The notes under the pieces are model-generated. The model worked only from the letters and a program-made list of their open reading frames with translations. It did not search any database and had not been told where the DNA came from. The position numbers were made by a program, and so were the translations under genes. Shown piece by piece: positions 1-9,757 of a stretch of 64,000 nt of DNA; the first letter of the stretch is position 1, and the number at the start of each line of letters is the position of its first letter. Source of the stretch: Haemophilus sp. (GTDB lineage: Bacteria > Pseudomonadota > Gammaproteobacteria > Enterobacterales > Pasteurellaceae); contig JAHZCD010000003.1 in NCBI GenBank assembly GCA_019423025.1, positions 124,001 through 188,000 on the forward strand, written 5' to 3'.

Positions 1-2
1 AT

Positions 3-335
3 CAATGGTCTTTAAAATTACTCCATGATTTCAAAGAAATGTTCCCAAACATCCCAACTAAATCAGGTTTAATGGTTGGATTAGGTGAAACCAATGAAGA
101 AATTCTTCAAGTTATGGAAGACTTACGTGCAAACGGCGTAACCATGCTTACACTGGGTCAATATCTTCAACCTAGTCGCCATCACTTACCGGTTGCGCGC
201 TATGTGCCACCAGCCGAATTTGATGAGTTCCGTGATAAAGCCAACGCAATGGGCTTTGAACACGCAGCCTGTGGCCCATTTGTTCGTTCTTCCTACCATG
301 CTGATTTACAAGCAAGTGGTGGATTAGTGAAGTAA
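3..335 (+). CDS. lipA: Lipoyl synthase, C-terminal part (5' end outside window)
   Basis: This is the last 110 codons of a radical-SAM lipoyl synthase, which inserts two sulfur atoms into protein-bound octanoyl groups to make lipoyl cofactors. The reading frame is open from the first bases of the window, so the gene starts upstream. Visible family signatures are the TKSGLMVGLGET stretch, the LTLGQYLQPS strand and the closing HAACGPFVRSSYHAD segment, which holds the SSY residues typical of the LipA C-terminus. It ends just before an inverted uptake-sequence hairpin. Identification is firm from these motifs; only the N-terminal cluster-binding cysteines cannot be checked here. Confidence 0.95.
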   Translation, partial: QWSLKLLHDFKEMFPNIPTKSGLMVGLGETNEEILQVMEDLRANGVTMLTLGQYLQPSRHHLPVARYVPPAEFDEFRDKANAMGFEHAACGPFVRSSYHADLQASGGLVK

Positions 336-355
336 TCAAAAACAGATAAAAAAAT

Positions 356-383
356 GACCGCACTTTGAATCTCAAGTGCGGTC
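356..383 (+). terminator. Inverted uptake-sequence hairpin after lipA
   Basis: Two uptake cores face each other (ACCGCACTT, then AAGTGCGGT about 9 bases on) and form a hairpin followed by T-rich sequence. It lies between the convergent lipA and ydgA-like genes and could terminate both. Confidence 0.7.
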
Positions 384-405
384 ATTTCTTATATTATCCT
401 TTCAA

Positions 406-2430
406 CTAGTCAGTTGCTGCTGGCTTATCTTCTTCGCCCTCATCAGTCTCCATCATGCTTTCTTGACGAAGATCTTCAAGGGTGCGACCATTAATTAAGT
501 AGCCATTTTCCGTTTTTTCCACTCTAGAAACGTAATTATCACCTTCTTCCACAAATTCTCGGTGAAGTTTTCCATCATGTTTCACAAAGCTACTTAAATA
601 TTGCCAAAAGTATGAATTTTCCTTAATGGCTAAGGCTTTTTCATTTTGATCATCAAACAACATTTTACTTAATGTCAGATTAAATGTGCCTTCAATATTA
701 TCTGGAATCATGTCTGATGAATCATCTTCGGGCACTTGAGGCACAATACCACTCACTTCCAATTTAACTGGATAAGCATTGGTCTCCGGATAAGTATTAA
801 GATTTAAATTCAACGTTGCATTATCAACGATTAAATCAAGCTCTTTCCAGGAGTTTTTTATGTATTTATCAAATGTTGCTGACGTTAAATGCGTGCTGCA
901 TAAAGCCCCATAAAATGGTGCTGAGCAAAATCTTGCTGATAAATGCGCTTTGCTGTGATTAATTTTAAATGGTGCATCAACCGCTAATTTTTCAAATTGG
1001 AATCCTGCACTTGGATAACTGGCTTTATTCGCAGACAATGTGATATGTTCATTATATTGATCATTGTCTAGTGTTTCCGTCTTATCACTGGCTGATACCT
1101 CATCAAGCACTAAATCGGCCATATTAAATGATTTTAAGGCTGCCTCAATATTGGTTTTGCCACTAAATTCTTTCACCCATTTATCTTTGGCATTCAAGAA
1201 GTCTTTATTGTCTTTTGATGGTGCCTCTTTCTCAGCAAAAGCATCTAATAAAAACGGTACAAACGCCAATTCGTTTGCCACGTTGTAATCATCTAACTGA
1301 ATATTAACTTTACCGCCTTTAGCTTCCCATTTACGCTCTTCATCGGCAGGGGTTTGCTTCACACTATCAACATTCAGTTTAAAATCTACATTAGCCTTGG
1401 TTAAATCCGTATTCGCCAACTTAAGTTCAAGACCGGCATTTTGTAAGTTAAAGTAAGGTTGATTATTTTTAGGCACATTGACAGAAAGCACGGATAATGA
1501 ACCATCAAAACGATCGTTTTGTGTAAAAATTTTCGTTAACAAATTGACGCCATCTTTAATGTCTAGTGAGCCATCACTTAATTTTTTAAATTCATGATGA
1601 AAATTGACTGCACTTGGCACGCCATTTTGTTTAATCAATAAATTCAAACCACCAGCTGTTGCTTGGCTTTCTTCTGTCGTACGGCTTTTATTGGCAATAC
1701 GTAAAATATCACTACTGAATTTCGTACTCAGATCACGCTTATCTGCCTCACCTGATTTCACGTCAAAGTGGTACGTCGCATTTTTCATATAAACATGGGT
1801 GTTTTCGCCATTTAACAACGCCACTTCGGCATTTTTCGCGGTTAAGTCAATACTTGATAGATCGTATTGATTTGCGCCGACAGGTACTAGATGAGCTTCA
1901 CCTTCAATTTGTTCCAGTTTAGTGTCTTTATCGTAATTAAAGCCACTTAAGGTTGTTTTCAGCTCAACTTCTTTATTTTTTAAGAAATTAAGACCGATAG
2001 AAAGGTTTTGGGACTTATTCGCAAAATCACGGAATTCCGTCAAAATATCAGACTGTAAATAATCCCCTACCGGCGAAAATTTACTATTAATCGTGTTTTT
2101 ATCAATCGTGATATTTAATGTTTTATTTAATTGACGAACTAATTGATCAGATAACTGAGACTCCGCTGTAATGAAGAAAGGCAGCGCCGTGAGCTTAGTT
2201 GAAATCACATTTGTGGTTTTCGCATCACTATCTTTTACACTAAAGATCAACTCACGAATAAAAAAGTTTTTCGCGGTTTGCGTCACATTCAATGTTGCTT
2301 GGTTATCCAAAGAATAAGGGAAATTTTTTAACACCAGATCGATTTTATGATTGGTGTAAAATTGTGCGCCGATCCCAAGTGCCACTGCGATAGCCGAAAT
2401 CGTCAATGCTATTGTTCTTTTCTTGCTCAT
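406..2430 (-). CDS. YdgA-like DUF945 family protein
   Basis: A 674-residue protein with a single N-terminal hydrophobic segment (about residues 8-25), followed by a long soluble region rich in beta-prone, polar repeats. This is the architecture of the DUF945/YdgA family, whose members are anchored in the inner membrane facing the periplasm. The exact function of the family is not settled. The C-terminus is acidic (EGEEDKPAATD). It lies downstream of adk on the same strand but is separated by an uptake-sequence terminator, so it probably has its own promoter. The family call rests on overall architecture and length rather than a catalytic motif. Confidence 0.75.
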   Translation of the reverse strand: MSKKRTIALTISAIAVALGIGAQFYTNHKIDLVLKNFPYSLDNQATLNVTQTAKNFFIRELIFSVKDSDAKTTNVISTKLTALPFFITAESQLSDQLVRQLNKTLNITIDKNTINSKFSPVGDYLQSDILTEFRDFANKSQNLSIGLNFLKNKEVELKTTLSGFNYDKDTKLEQIEGEAHLVPVGANQYDLSSIDLTAKNAEVALLNGENTHVYMKNATYHFDVKSGEADKRDLSTKFSSDILRIANKSRTTEESQATAGGLNLLIKQNGVPSAVNFHHEFKKLSDGSLDIKDGVNLLTKIFTQNDRFDGSLSVLSVNVPKNNQPYFNLQNAGLELKLANTDLTKANVDFKLNVDSVKQTPADEERKWEAKGGKVNIQLDDYNVANELAFVPFLLDAFAEKEAPSKDNKDFLNAKDKWVKEFSGKTNIEAALKSFNMADLVLDEVSASDKTETLDNDQYNEHITLSANKASYPSAGFQFEKLAVDAPFKINHSKAHLSARFCSAPFYGALCSTHLTSATFDKYIKNSWKELDLIVDNATLNLNLNTYPETNAYPVKLEVSGIVPQVPEDDSSDMIPDNIEGTFNLTLSKMLFDDQNEKALAIKENSYFWQYLSSFVKHDGKLHREFVEEGDNYVSRVEKTENGYLINGRTLEDLRQESMMETDEGEEDKPAATD

Positions 2431-2483
2431 AATGTCCCCAAATACGATCTCAATTTACGATCTCAAAATCCTTTTGAAAAATT

Positions 2484-2512
2484 AACCGCACTTTTATCTT
2501 CAAAGTGCGGTC
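2484..2512 (-). terminator. Inverted uptake-sequence hairpin after adk
   Basis: An AACCGCACTTT arm and an AAAGTGCGGTC arm separated by about 8 bases form a stem just past the adk stop codon, a typical Haemophilus use of paired uptake sites as a terminator. Confidence 0.65.
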
Positions 2513-2527
2513 AGTTTCCAGTCTATT

Positions 2528-3172
2528 TTAGCCTAAGATTTTATCTAACTCTTGGCTTACTTCTTCCACTTTTTGAGTACCATCTAAACGGAAATATTGC
2601 GTATTACCTGCTTTTGCTTCAGCTTGGTAATAATCAATTAATGGGCTGGTTTGTTTGTGGTAAACCGCTAAACGATCTAACACAGTTTCTGGTTTATCAT
2701 CCGCACGGATAATTAAATCTTCACCCGTTACATCGTCTTTACCTTCCACTTTTGGTGGGTTGTAAACGATGTGATAAGAACGGCCAGATGCTTGGTGTAC
2801 GCGACGACCACTCATACGTTCAACGATCACTTCATCCGGTACATCAAACTCTAAAACGTAGTCAATTTTCACGCCAGAATCTTTTAATGCATCCGCTTGT
2901 GGAATCGTACGTGGGAAACCATCTAATAAGAAACCATTTGCACAATCTGGTTGAGAAATACGATCTTTTACTAATGCAACGGTTAATTCATCCGGTACTA
3001 ATTTCCCTTCATCCATTAATGCTTTTGCTTGTTTACCTAATTCTGTCCCCGCTTTAATCGCTGCACGGAACATATCCCCTGTTGAAATTTGTGGGATGCC
3101 AAACTTGTTCATAATAAATTGTGCTTGTGTGCCTTTTCCTGCACCTGGTGCACCTAAAAGAATAATTTTCAT
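2528..3172 (-). CDS. adk: Adenylate kinase
   Basis: Catalyses ATP + AMP to 2 ADP in the cytosol, balancing adenine nucleotides. The protein begins MKIILLGAPGAGKGTQ with the P-loop at residues 7-15. It then shows the AMP-binding STGDMFRAAI stretch, the LLDGFPRT motif and a LID region beginning GRRVHQASGR that lacks zinc cysteines, as in other gamma-proteobacteria. The start at 3172 gives 214 residues, the usual length, and has a GGAG ribosome site 7 bases upstream; four extra upstream codons are open but not expected to be used. It is a single gene between ampG and the ydgA-like gene. Confidence 0.97.
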   Translation of the reverse strand: MKIILLGAPGAGKGTQAQFIMNKFGIPQISTGDMFRAAIKAGTELGKQAKALMDEGKLVPDELTVALVKDRISQPDCANGFLLDGFPRTIPQADALKDSGVKIDYVLEFDVPDEVIVERMSGRRVHQASGRSYHIVYNPPKVEGKDDVTGEDLIIRADDKPETVLDRLAVYHKQTSPLIDYYQAEAKAGNTQYFRLDGTQKVEEVSQELDKILG

Positions 3173-3270
3173 ACGAATCTCCAATAAATAATAGACCTGT
3201 TTAAAATACCGTTAAAGCCTTGTTTGGTCAAATGATTTTGCTGTTAATTTTGACCGCACTTTATTTTATT

Positions 3271-4545
3271 TTAAGCTTTTTCATTTCCTTTTTCATTCCA
3301 TGGCGCCACCCAGAATAAACAAATCATTCCTGGGATAGCGAGGAATAAACAAATCCAGAAAAAATGATAGTAACCTACTGCTTTGACCAAGTAACCCGAT
3401 AACATACCAAGCCCTTTACTCGGTAAAGCAGAAAGACTGGTAAATAAGGCTAACTGAGTGGCAGTATAAAGCGGATTGGTTTCACGAGCCATAAAAGCAA
3501 CAAAGGCAGCAGTGCCCAGACCAACACCGATATATTCCCCCGCAATCACGAAACCTAATTTCCAAAGTTCAGCTGCACCGATTTGGTCAAAATGCCCAAA
3601 TGCAGCTAACCAAATAAATCCACCAATAGTGATTAATTGGATAAAACCAAATACCCATAATGCGCGGTTAATGCCTAGGCGCAACATAATCACGCCCCCC
3701 ACGAGACCGGCAGAGATACTTGCCCAAAGTGAAGTGCTTTTTACCACCAACGCAATATGCTCTTTTTCAAAGCCCATGTCATAGACGAATTTAGTTTGTA
3801 ACGTAGTAGCAAACGAATCACCAAATTTATACAAGAACAAAAAGAGTAAAAAACCGATGGCTTGGGCGACACCTTTGCGTTGGAAGAACTCTTTCAAGGG
3901 TATCCAAAACACCATATAGAAAGGTTGCTCACGATCGACCTGTGCAATCTGCGGTTCTTTCGCTAAAAAGAGCGTCATAAATATGCCCGCTAACATACAA
4001 AGTGCGGTCAATAAAAAGACGGTTTCCCATGGATAAATCGTCGCTAAATAAAGTGAGAGTCCCCCAGGAATTAAACCTGCAACACGATAAGCATTGATAT
4101 GGATGGTGTTTCCCAATCCTAATTCATTATCGGTCAAAATTTCACGGCGATAAGCATCAAGCACAATATCTTGTGTCGCAGATACAAAGGCAATAAATGT
4201 CGCAAGTTTAGCCACTGTTCCCAACTGTGCCACAGGATCAAACTGACTAATCGCATAAAGCGAAATCAGCAAAATCACTTGAGAAATCAATAACCAACTA
4301 CGACGACGCCCTAAAAAATGCGGAAAATAGCGATCTAATAACGGTGCCCATAAAAACTTCAAACCATATGGCACCATCACCCCTGTCAATGCACCGATTA
4401 ATTCAACGGAAAGCCCTTTATCTGTCAGCCATACCGGCAACATTTGCAATAACACAAAAAGTGGTAAACCTGAGCTAAATCCAGTGAAGACACAGATCAG
4501 CATTTTGCGGGTAAATATTTGACTAGAAAGGGATTGTTCTGACAT
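3271..4545 (-). CDS. ampG: AmpG-type muropeptide permease (MFS)
   Basis: A 424-residue protein with about 12 predicted membrane helices of the major facilitator fold. The N-terminal GFSSGLPLFVLLQMLPVWL and the following LKFLWAPLLDRY motif are hallmarks of AmpG, the inner-membrane importer of GlcNAc-anhydro-muropeptides for cell-wall recycling. The internal SATQDIVLDAYRREIL segment also fits the family. Its length is close to short AmpG versions that lack the extra C-terminal helices of enterobacteria. It reads on the same strand as galE upstream and adk downstream but is spaced from both, so operon membership is not obvious. Confidence 0.88.
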   Translation of the reverse strand: MSEQSLSSQIFTRKMLICVFTGFSSGLPLFVLLQMLPVWLTDKGLSVELIGALTGVMVPYGLKFLWAPLLDRYFPHFLGRRRSWLLISQVILLISLYAISQFDPVAQLGTVAKLATFIAFVSATQDIVLDAYRREILTDNELGLGNTIHINAYRVAGLIPGGLSLYLATIYPWETVFLLTALCMLAGIFMTLFLAKEPQIAQVDREQPFYMVFWIPLKEFFQRKGVAQAIGFLLFLFLYKFGDSFATTLQTKFVYDMGFEKEHIALVVKSTSLWASISAGLVGGVIMLRLGINRALWVFGFIQLITIGGFIWLAAFGHFDQIGAAELWKLGFVIAGEYIGVGLGTAAFVAFMARETNPLYTATQLALFTSLSALPSKGLGMLSGYLVKAVGYYHFFWICLFLAIPGMICLFWVAPWNEKGNEKA

Positions 4546-4590
4546 AAAGTGCGGTTATTTTTGAGCGTGTTTCATCTGATTAAAATATTA

Positions 4591-4612
4591 AGGGCGGAAT
4601 GATACTCCGCCC
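4591..4612 (-). terminator. GC-rich hairpin after galE
   Basis: GGGCGGA and TCCGCCC arms separated by a short loop lie just past the galE stop and are followed on the minus strand by an A/T-rich tail. Confidence 0.6.
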
Positions 4613-4625
4613 AACAAGAGTGAGA

Positions 4626-5642
4626 TTAATCTCTGTATCCTTTCGGATTATTTTTTTGCCAATTCCAGGTATCTTTCATCATTTGCTCAAGGCCTCGCTC
4701 AGCTGTCCAATTTAACTCTTTTGCAGCAAGACTTGGATCGGAATAGCATGTTGCAATATCACCAGGGCGACGCGCAACAAGACGATACGGGATTTCGATA
4801 TTGTTCGCTTGTTCAAACGCTTTCACCATATCAAGCACAGAATAACCCGTACCTGTACCCAAGTTATAAATGTGTAAACCTGCGTCATTTTCATGGCGAT
4901 TTAATGCTTTTAAGTGACCAATCGCTAAATCCACCACATGGATATAATCACGTACCCCTGTGCCATCATGAGTATCATAATCGCTACCAAACACCGAAAG
5001 TTGTGGTAATTTACCAATGGCAACTTGGCTAATGTAAGGTAATAGATTATTTGGAATGCCGTTTGGATCTTCACCAATCAAGCCGCTTGCATGCGCACCC
5101 ACTGGGTTGAAATAACGTAAGATTGTCATACTAAATTGCGGTTCAGCTTTTGCAACATCGGTCAGGATTTGTTCCACCATGTATTTAGATGTACCGTAAG
5201 GGTTGGTTGTACCGCCCACTTTGCAGTCTTCTGTGATTGGAATAATTTCTGGATCACCATAAACCGTTGCAGATGAACTAAATACAAAGTTCCACACGCT
5301 TGCTTTTTTCATTTCTTGAATCAAAACAATCGTGCCTGACACGTTATTCATATAGTATTCAGCTGGCTTTTGAACACTTTCACCTACAGCTTTTAAACCC
5401 GCAAAATGGATGACCGATTGAATGCTATTCTCAGCAAAGATTTTTTGTAATAAAGCACGATCTAAAATATCGCCTTCATAAAATTTTACGTCTTTGCCAG
5501 TGATTTCTTTGACACGTTCTAAAGATTTTGGGGAGGAATTGCATAAATTATCCAATACCACCACTTCTTTATTTGCATTTAATAATTCCACTACAGTGTG
5601 TGAACCGATATAGCCTGCGCCACCCGTTACTAAAATAGCCAT
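4626..5642 (-). CDS. galE: UDP-glucose 4-epimerase
   Basis: Interconverts UDP-glucose and UDP-galactose for the Leloir pathway and for building lipooligosaccharide. The 338-residue protein opens with the Rossmann motif GGAGYIGSH (residues 7-15). It carries the FSSSATVYG strand with the catalytic serine/threonine and the YGTSKYMVEQ motif with the Tyr and Lys of short-chain dehydrogenases near residue 150, and ends with the family's NNPKGYRD-like tail. Length matches the E. coli enzyme. It is divergent from the S8 autotransporter, and a perfect CRP-type site lies in the shared intergenic region, which may put galE under carbon control. Confidence 0.96.
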   Translation of the reverse strand: MAILVTGGAGYIGSHTVVELLNANKEVVVLDNLCNSSPKSLERVKEITGKDVKFYEGDILDRALLQKIFAENSIQSVIHFAGLKAVGESVQKPAEYYMNNVSGTIVLIQEMKKASVWNFVFSSSATVYGDPEIIPITEDCKVGGTTNPYGTSKYMVEQILTDVAKAEPQFSMTILRYFNPVGAHASGLIGEDPNGIPNNLLPYISQVAIGKLPQLSVFGSDYDTHDGTGVRDYIHVVDLAIGHLKALNRHENDAGLHIYNLGTGTGYSVLDMVKAFEQANNIEIPYRLVARRPGDIATCYSDPSLAAKELNWTAERGLEQMMKDTWNWQKNNPKGYRD

Positions 5643-5729
5643 GAGTTACTCCTTAATCATTTTGTTCGCGAATTATAACATTGATTTCGACGATACATAA
5701 ATTTATCCCCTCTTTTGACCGCACTTTGG

Positions 5730-5745
5730 TGTGATCGTTGTCACA
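5730..5745. promoter_or_regulatory. Perfect CRP-type operator
   Basis: TGTGA, six bases (TCGTTG), then TCACA matches the full CRP core palindrome. It sits about 85 bases upstream of galE and about 100 bases upstream of the autotransporter start, so it could act on either promoter. A Haemophilus uptake site overlaps the approach at 5719. Confidence 0.7.
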
Positions 5746-5846
5746 GAATAAACATTTTTCTGTAGGAATTTGATTTGGGTCATTGAAGCGCCTCACGATG
5801 AAGCGAATAATAGCCTGCGAAAATCAAAAAGATAAAGGAAGACAAC

Positions 5847-8800
5847 ATGAAACCTCAAACACTTCAAAAAACCGCACTCGCACTACTTGTTGGTTGGTAT
5901 GCTGCTAATGCAGCCGCTTATTCTGAACAAGGGCAAGCTGGTAATACCAAAAGCTGGGAAAGCGCCGAATACCTCAAAGACTGGGGCTTGACCTCAATGA
6001 ATGCCTCCACGGCTTATGCCCTTGGCTTTAATGGTTCTGGTGTGAAAATTGGCGTGATGGATTCGGGCGTGCTATTAAACCATCCTGAATTTCAAGATGG
6101 TCGAATCCACGTTGTAAAAACAGAAGGGACCTATAGTAAAGATGGCATGCGTTATCCCGATGCATCAGTGGGAAATGGTCCAATTAATAAAAATGAACCG
6201 GTAAAAAACGGCAAACGCAATTTCGATAAAACAGATAATGGCGTCTTCACTAAAGGTGAAGCCTTCAATATTGACGGCACATGGCATAAATATACCAATG
6301 ATGCGCACGGCACCCATGTTGGCGGCACCATGGCGGCAACTCGTGACGGCAATGAGATGCACGGTGTAGCATTCGGCGCTAATCTGTATTCTGCCAATAC
6401 CGGTGGTAACGACAACATGACCTATGGTCCAAATCAAGACTATGGTTTCTTCTTACAAGGCTACTCTGCCCTAGCAAATGCCGGAGCAAAAGTGATTAAT
6501 AACAGTTGGGGTTCAAACCGTCGTGTCAATTCATCCTTTGCCGGTGCCTTAGGCTATAAACCAAAATATGATTGGCGTGATGTGCCTGAATATGGCGTGC
6601 AATATTATGATGTACCAAAAGCACCTGAGCCAATTTCCAGTCCTGCGGCACATATTTATTTAAGTAACTTAGGCGAGGCTGAAAAAGCTTATTATCAATT
6701 TGTGACCAGTGGTGAGAAAAACTTTGTTGATGCGGCTTATGAAGTGGCAAAGAATAAACAAGTAATTCAAGTCTTTACCGCGGGTAACCGCAGTATGATG
6801 GCTGAATCTTTTACGCGTGCCATGTTGCCATATTTCAGACCTGATGCAGAAAAATACTGGGTAAACGTCACGGGGCAAGTCGGTGGTGAAGGCTATCCTA
6901 ATGATTCAAATGACGATGTGAGTGATGAAAAAGCAGGCGCAGATATTCAAGAATTTAACCTAGCCGGCCATTCAAAATGGTGGACGATTGCGGCGCCATC
7001 CGCCAACATCTATTCCTCCTACATTCAATTACAAGACAACAATACTTATGGTGACCCTATTTACAAATCAGCCGGTGGTACTTCAATGGCTGCCCCACAT
7101 GTAAGTGGTGCATTAGGTGTCATCTTTTCTCGCTATCCATATATGACAACCGATCAAGCGCGCGATGTTATGCTCACTACTGCGAGACAAACCACACTTC
7201 GTAAAGGGCTTGAAGGTAAACCATTAGAACGTTGGGAAACTGGACAAGGTGTACCGAGTAACGTTTGGGGTTGGGGGATTTTAGATCTTGGCAAAGCCAT
7301 GTTTGGCCCAGGTCAATTCTTAGGAAACATGAAAATCAACCTCAATCAAAATGATGTTTGGTCAAATGACATTAGCGATAAAGCCATCAAAGCACGTCAA
7401 GTTGAAGATCAAGCTGAAGCCGCAACTTGGACAACTCGCAAAGCAGAATTACAAGCGTTAATGCAAAATCGTGCGGGCGCAACAGCAGAAGAAAAAGCAG
7501 AATATCAAGTAGGTTTAGCGCGTGAAGTGGCTCGTAATGAACGTGCCGCACAAGGTTATGTTGGTGCCTTAACTAAAAATGGTTCTGGCACCTTAACCCT
7601 CACCGGTAATAACAGCTTCACTGGTGAAATTACCGTGAATGAAGGTCAGCTTTCAGGGTTAAATCAATCCCTTGGTTCTGCACAACAAGTCATCGTAAAA
7701 CAAGGTGCAACATTGGAAATGTTACCGAAAGCGGAAGTCACTAAACCAAGTGAGAATGGATTTGTCACCGAAACCTTAACCAGCACCGCGAAAACGGTCA
7801 CTGCGACAGTGGAAAAAGGTGGTCGTTTCTTACTGAATAATGGTATTGCTAACGTCAATGCAACTTTTGCAGATGGCTCTATTTTAGTACCAAATAAATT
7901 TGACGAAGAAATTCTGCCTCAATTACAACAAGATCCACAAAAAGTGGTTTCAGTACAAGGTTCTGGCTCATTTGTCGGCGCTGAAAATGCGGTAGTTGAA
8001 ACACCTCGCACTTATGATTTCCTTACGGTTAAAAATGAAAGTAATGCGAATACGTTGAAAGTTACCGTTCAGAAAAAAGCCCTTGCATCTGCAGCAACCA
8101 CTGAAAATGAAGCGACTATCGCCAACACCTTAGATGCAGCAACAAACAGCCCTGCTTACCAAAACCTTGTTTTGGGAACTGAAGAGAATGCTCGCCAAGC
8201 TTTTGCTCGTTTAAGCTATGATGAGGATCTCGCGGCTCAACAACACAATGTGTTAAATGGCTTATTGCTTCGTCAGCAACTTGCCCAACCAAGTGCGGTC
8301 AGAGCTCAGCTTGATGCAGGCACACAAATTTGGACAAGTGGCACCTTCACCCACTTCAGCACAGATAGCTTAAGCAGCCATGCGTACAATCAACTTGTGG
8401 GTATTGATGCGACCATTGATACAAATAAACATTTAGGTGTATTTGTTGGTTCAACACAAAATAGCCACAAAATTGACCGCACTTCGAAAGATCGTGCCGT
8501 GCATTTAGGTTTAACGGCAGAACATCGTTTCAACGTATTAACACCGAAAATTGGCTTTATTCAAAGCTGGGGTAAACACGAACAACGTGCTGAATTTGCA
8601 CAAGGTGTGAAAACCCATAGCCAAACACAAAATGTCTTTGCTGAACTTGCCTACACTGGCTTAAAAGGCGAACATTTTGCGCTTGAACCTTATGCTGGCG
8701 TAAGCTATATGCACATCAAAAACAAAGGCGTGACAAAAGGCGAAGTGCAGTTAAAAGACAACAATCGTGATTTAATCGTCACCTCTGTCGGTTTACGTCC

Positions 8801-9080
8801 ATCCATTCCATTTGCAATTGGTGGCGTTCAATTAAATCTATTAGGTGATGTGGCTTATCATCGTTTCCATAAAGATAAAGCCGCTGAAGGCAGCTTGGTT
8901 ATCAATAATCAAGGCGTAGCAAATCTTTATGGTAAAGAATTGAAAAATGTCGTCACGACAGGTGTGGCATTACAAGCTCAATTTACACCAGTATTGAGTG
9001 TGAAAATCGGCTATCAAGGTGCTTACAACCACGATACCAAAGCGAATAATGTTAATGCAGAATTACGTTTCTCATTTTAA
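5847..9080 (+). CDS. S8 subtilisin-like serine protease autotransporter
   Basis: A 1077-residue type Va secretion protein. A signal peptide (about residues 1-24, ending AANAAA) precedes a subtilase domain with the full triad: Asp72 in VMDSGV, His154 in AHGTHVGG, and Ser413 in GGTSMAAPHVSG. Near residue 585 is an autotransporter repeat (GSGTLTLTGNNSFTGE), then a passenger/linker. The last ~270 residues form the beta-barrel translocator, ending in the outer-membrane signature phenylalanine (LRFSF). The layout resembles Neisseria NalP/AspA and Serratia Ssp proteases. It is monocistronic with an uptake-pair terminator. The substrate is unknown; surface protease and adhesion-modifier roles are inferred from relatives. 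No repeat tract for phase variation is visible. Confidence 0.93.
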   Translation: MKPQTLQKTALALLVGWYAANAAAYSEQGQAGNTKSWESAEYLKDWGLTSMNASTAYALGFNGSGVKIGVMDSGVLLNHPEFQDGRIHVVKTEGTYSKDGMRYPDASVGNGPINKNEPVKNGKRNFDKTDNGVFTKGEAFNIDGTWHKYTNDAHGTHVGGTMAATRDGNEMHGVAFGANLYSANTGGNDNMTYGPNQDYGFFLQGYSALANAGAKVINNSWGSNRRVNSSFAGALGYKPKYDWRDVPEYGVQYYDVPKAPEPISSPAAHIYLSNLGEAEKAYYQFVTSGEKNFVDAAYEVAKNKQVIQVFTAGNRSMMAESFTRAMLPYFRPDAEKYWVNVTGQVGGEGYPNDSNDDVSDEKAGADIQEFNLAGHSKWWTIAAPSANIYSSYIQLQDNNTYGDPIYKSAGGTSMAAPHVSGALGVIFSRYPYMTTDQARDVMLTTARQTTLRKGLEGKPLERWETGQGVPSNVWGWGILDLGKAMFGPGQFLGNMKINLNQNDVWSNDISDKAIKARQVEDQAEAATWTTRKAELQALMQNRAGATAEEKAEYQVGLAREVARNERAAQGYVGALTKNGSGTLTLTGNNSFTGEITVNEGQLSGLNQSLGSAQQVIVKQGATLEMLPKAEVTKPSENGFVTETLTSTAKTVTATVEKGGRFLLNNGIANVNATFADGSILVPNKFDEEILPQLQQDPQKVVSVQGSGSFVGAENAVVETPRTYDFLTVKNESNANTLKVTVQKKALASAATTENEATIANTLDAATNSPAYQNLVLGTEENARQAFARLSYDEDLAAQQHNVLNGLLLRQQLAQPSAVRAQLDAGTQIWTSGTFTHFSTDSLSSHAYNQLVGIDATIDTNKHLGVFVGSTQNSHKIDRTSKDRAVHLGLTAEHRFNVLTPKIGFIQSWGKHEQRAEFAQGVKTHSQTQNVFAELAYTGLKGEHFALEPYAGVSYMHIKNKGVTKGEVQLKDNNRDLIVTSVGLRPSIPFAIGGVQLNLLGDVAYHRFHKDKAAEGSLVINNQGVANLYGKELKNVVTTGVALQAQFTPVLSVKIGYQGAYNHDTKANNVNAELRFSF

Positions 9081-9096
9081 CGATATTCAATAAGAC

Positions 9097-9155
9097 AAAA
9101 AGTGCGGTCAGTTTTAGAGAAGTTTTAAAACTCTTTGAAAATTGACCGCACTTTG
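9097..9155 (+). terminator. Long inverted uptake-sequence hairpin after the autotransporter
   Basis: An AAAAAGTGCGGTCAGTTTT arm is mirrored by AAAATTGACCGCACTTT, with an inner CTCT/AGAG extension, giving a long stem directly after the autotransporter stop. Confidence 0.7.
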
Positions 9156-9257
9156 TATTAGATACTTTTAGTTATATGCATTTCAGATATCTAAAAACTT
9201 AGTCCTACAATGCTCAATTCTAAGGGATATATTTCTGAAACATCTAGCCATTAAAAT

Positions 9258-9731
9258 TCAATTTAATATTTCCATATATATTTCATCCTCAAAGTTATCA
9301 ATACTAGAAATATCTAAAATACACTCACCAATCCTTTTAACATGAAAACTGAATATAGAACTAAAACCAAACTCATTACTTTTAAAACACAAAAACAAGA
9401 CACAAGGCTTATTAGGAAAGACTTTATTCCATTTATCCTTGAAAGCATTAACAAAACAAAATGATTCTTTCTTAACATTCTTATGGATGTAATCTTCAAT
9501 ATATATTTTATTAATAGAAAACTCATACCCAGAGAAATCTAAAAATTGTTCTTTAATATTATCAATGGTTATATCATTACTATACTCACCTCTCCATAAC
9601 CAACTAAAAAAAACACATTTATTTATCTCAACAAACCCCTTATCTAATATGCAAGATAATTCTGTAGATAAATTTTCATGACTACAAACCTCATTAAACG
9701 AATCTCTCATTTTTGAATTCATATAAATCAT
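9258..9731 (-). CDS. Orphan AT-rich hypothetical protein, possibly an immunity protein
   Basis: A 157-residue protein with no family I recognise. It has a strong GGAGG ribosome site just before the start. It is very AT-rich compared with its neighbours, rich in Phe, Cys, Asn and acidic residues, with no signal peptide or membrane segment. Directly upstream on the same strand is a 29-codon open fragment that ends about 25 bases before this gene and looks like the tail of a lost gene, and above that a decayed copy of the ppa 3' end. Toxin-immunity cassettes often leave this pattern of a truncated toxin tail followed by an intact small gene. The immunity role is inference only. Confidence 0.6.
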   Translation of the reverse strand: MIYMNSKMRDSFNEVCSHENLSTELSCILDKGFVEINKCVFFSWLWRGEYSNDITIDNIKEQFLDFSGYEFSINKIYIEDYIHKNVKKESFCFVNAFKDKWNKVFPNKPCVLFLCFKSNEFGFSSIFSFHVKRIGECILDISSIDNFEDEIYMEILN

Positions 9732-9757
9732 TTTTCCTCCAAAAATAATTTAAACCT

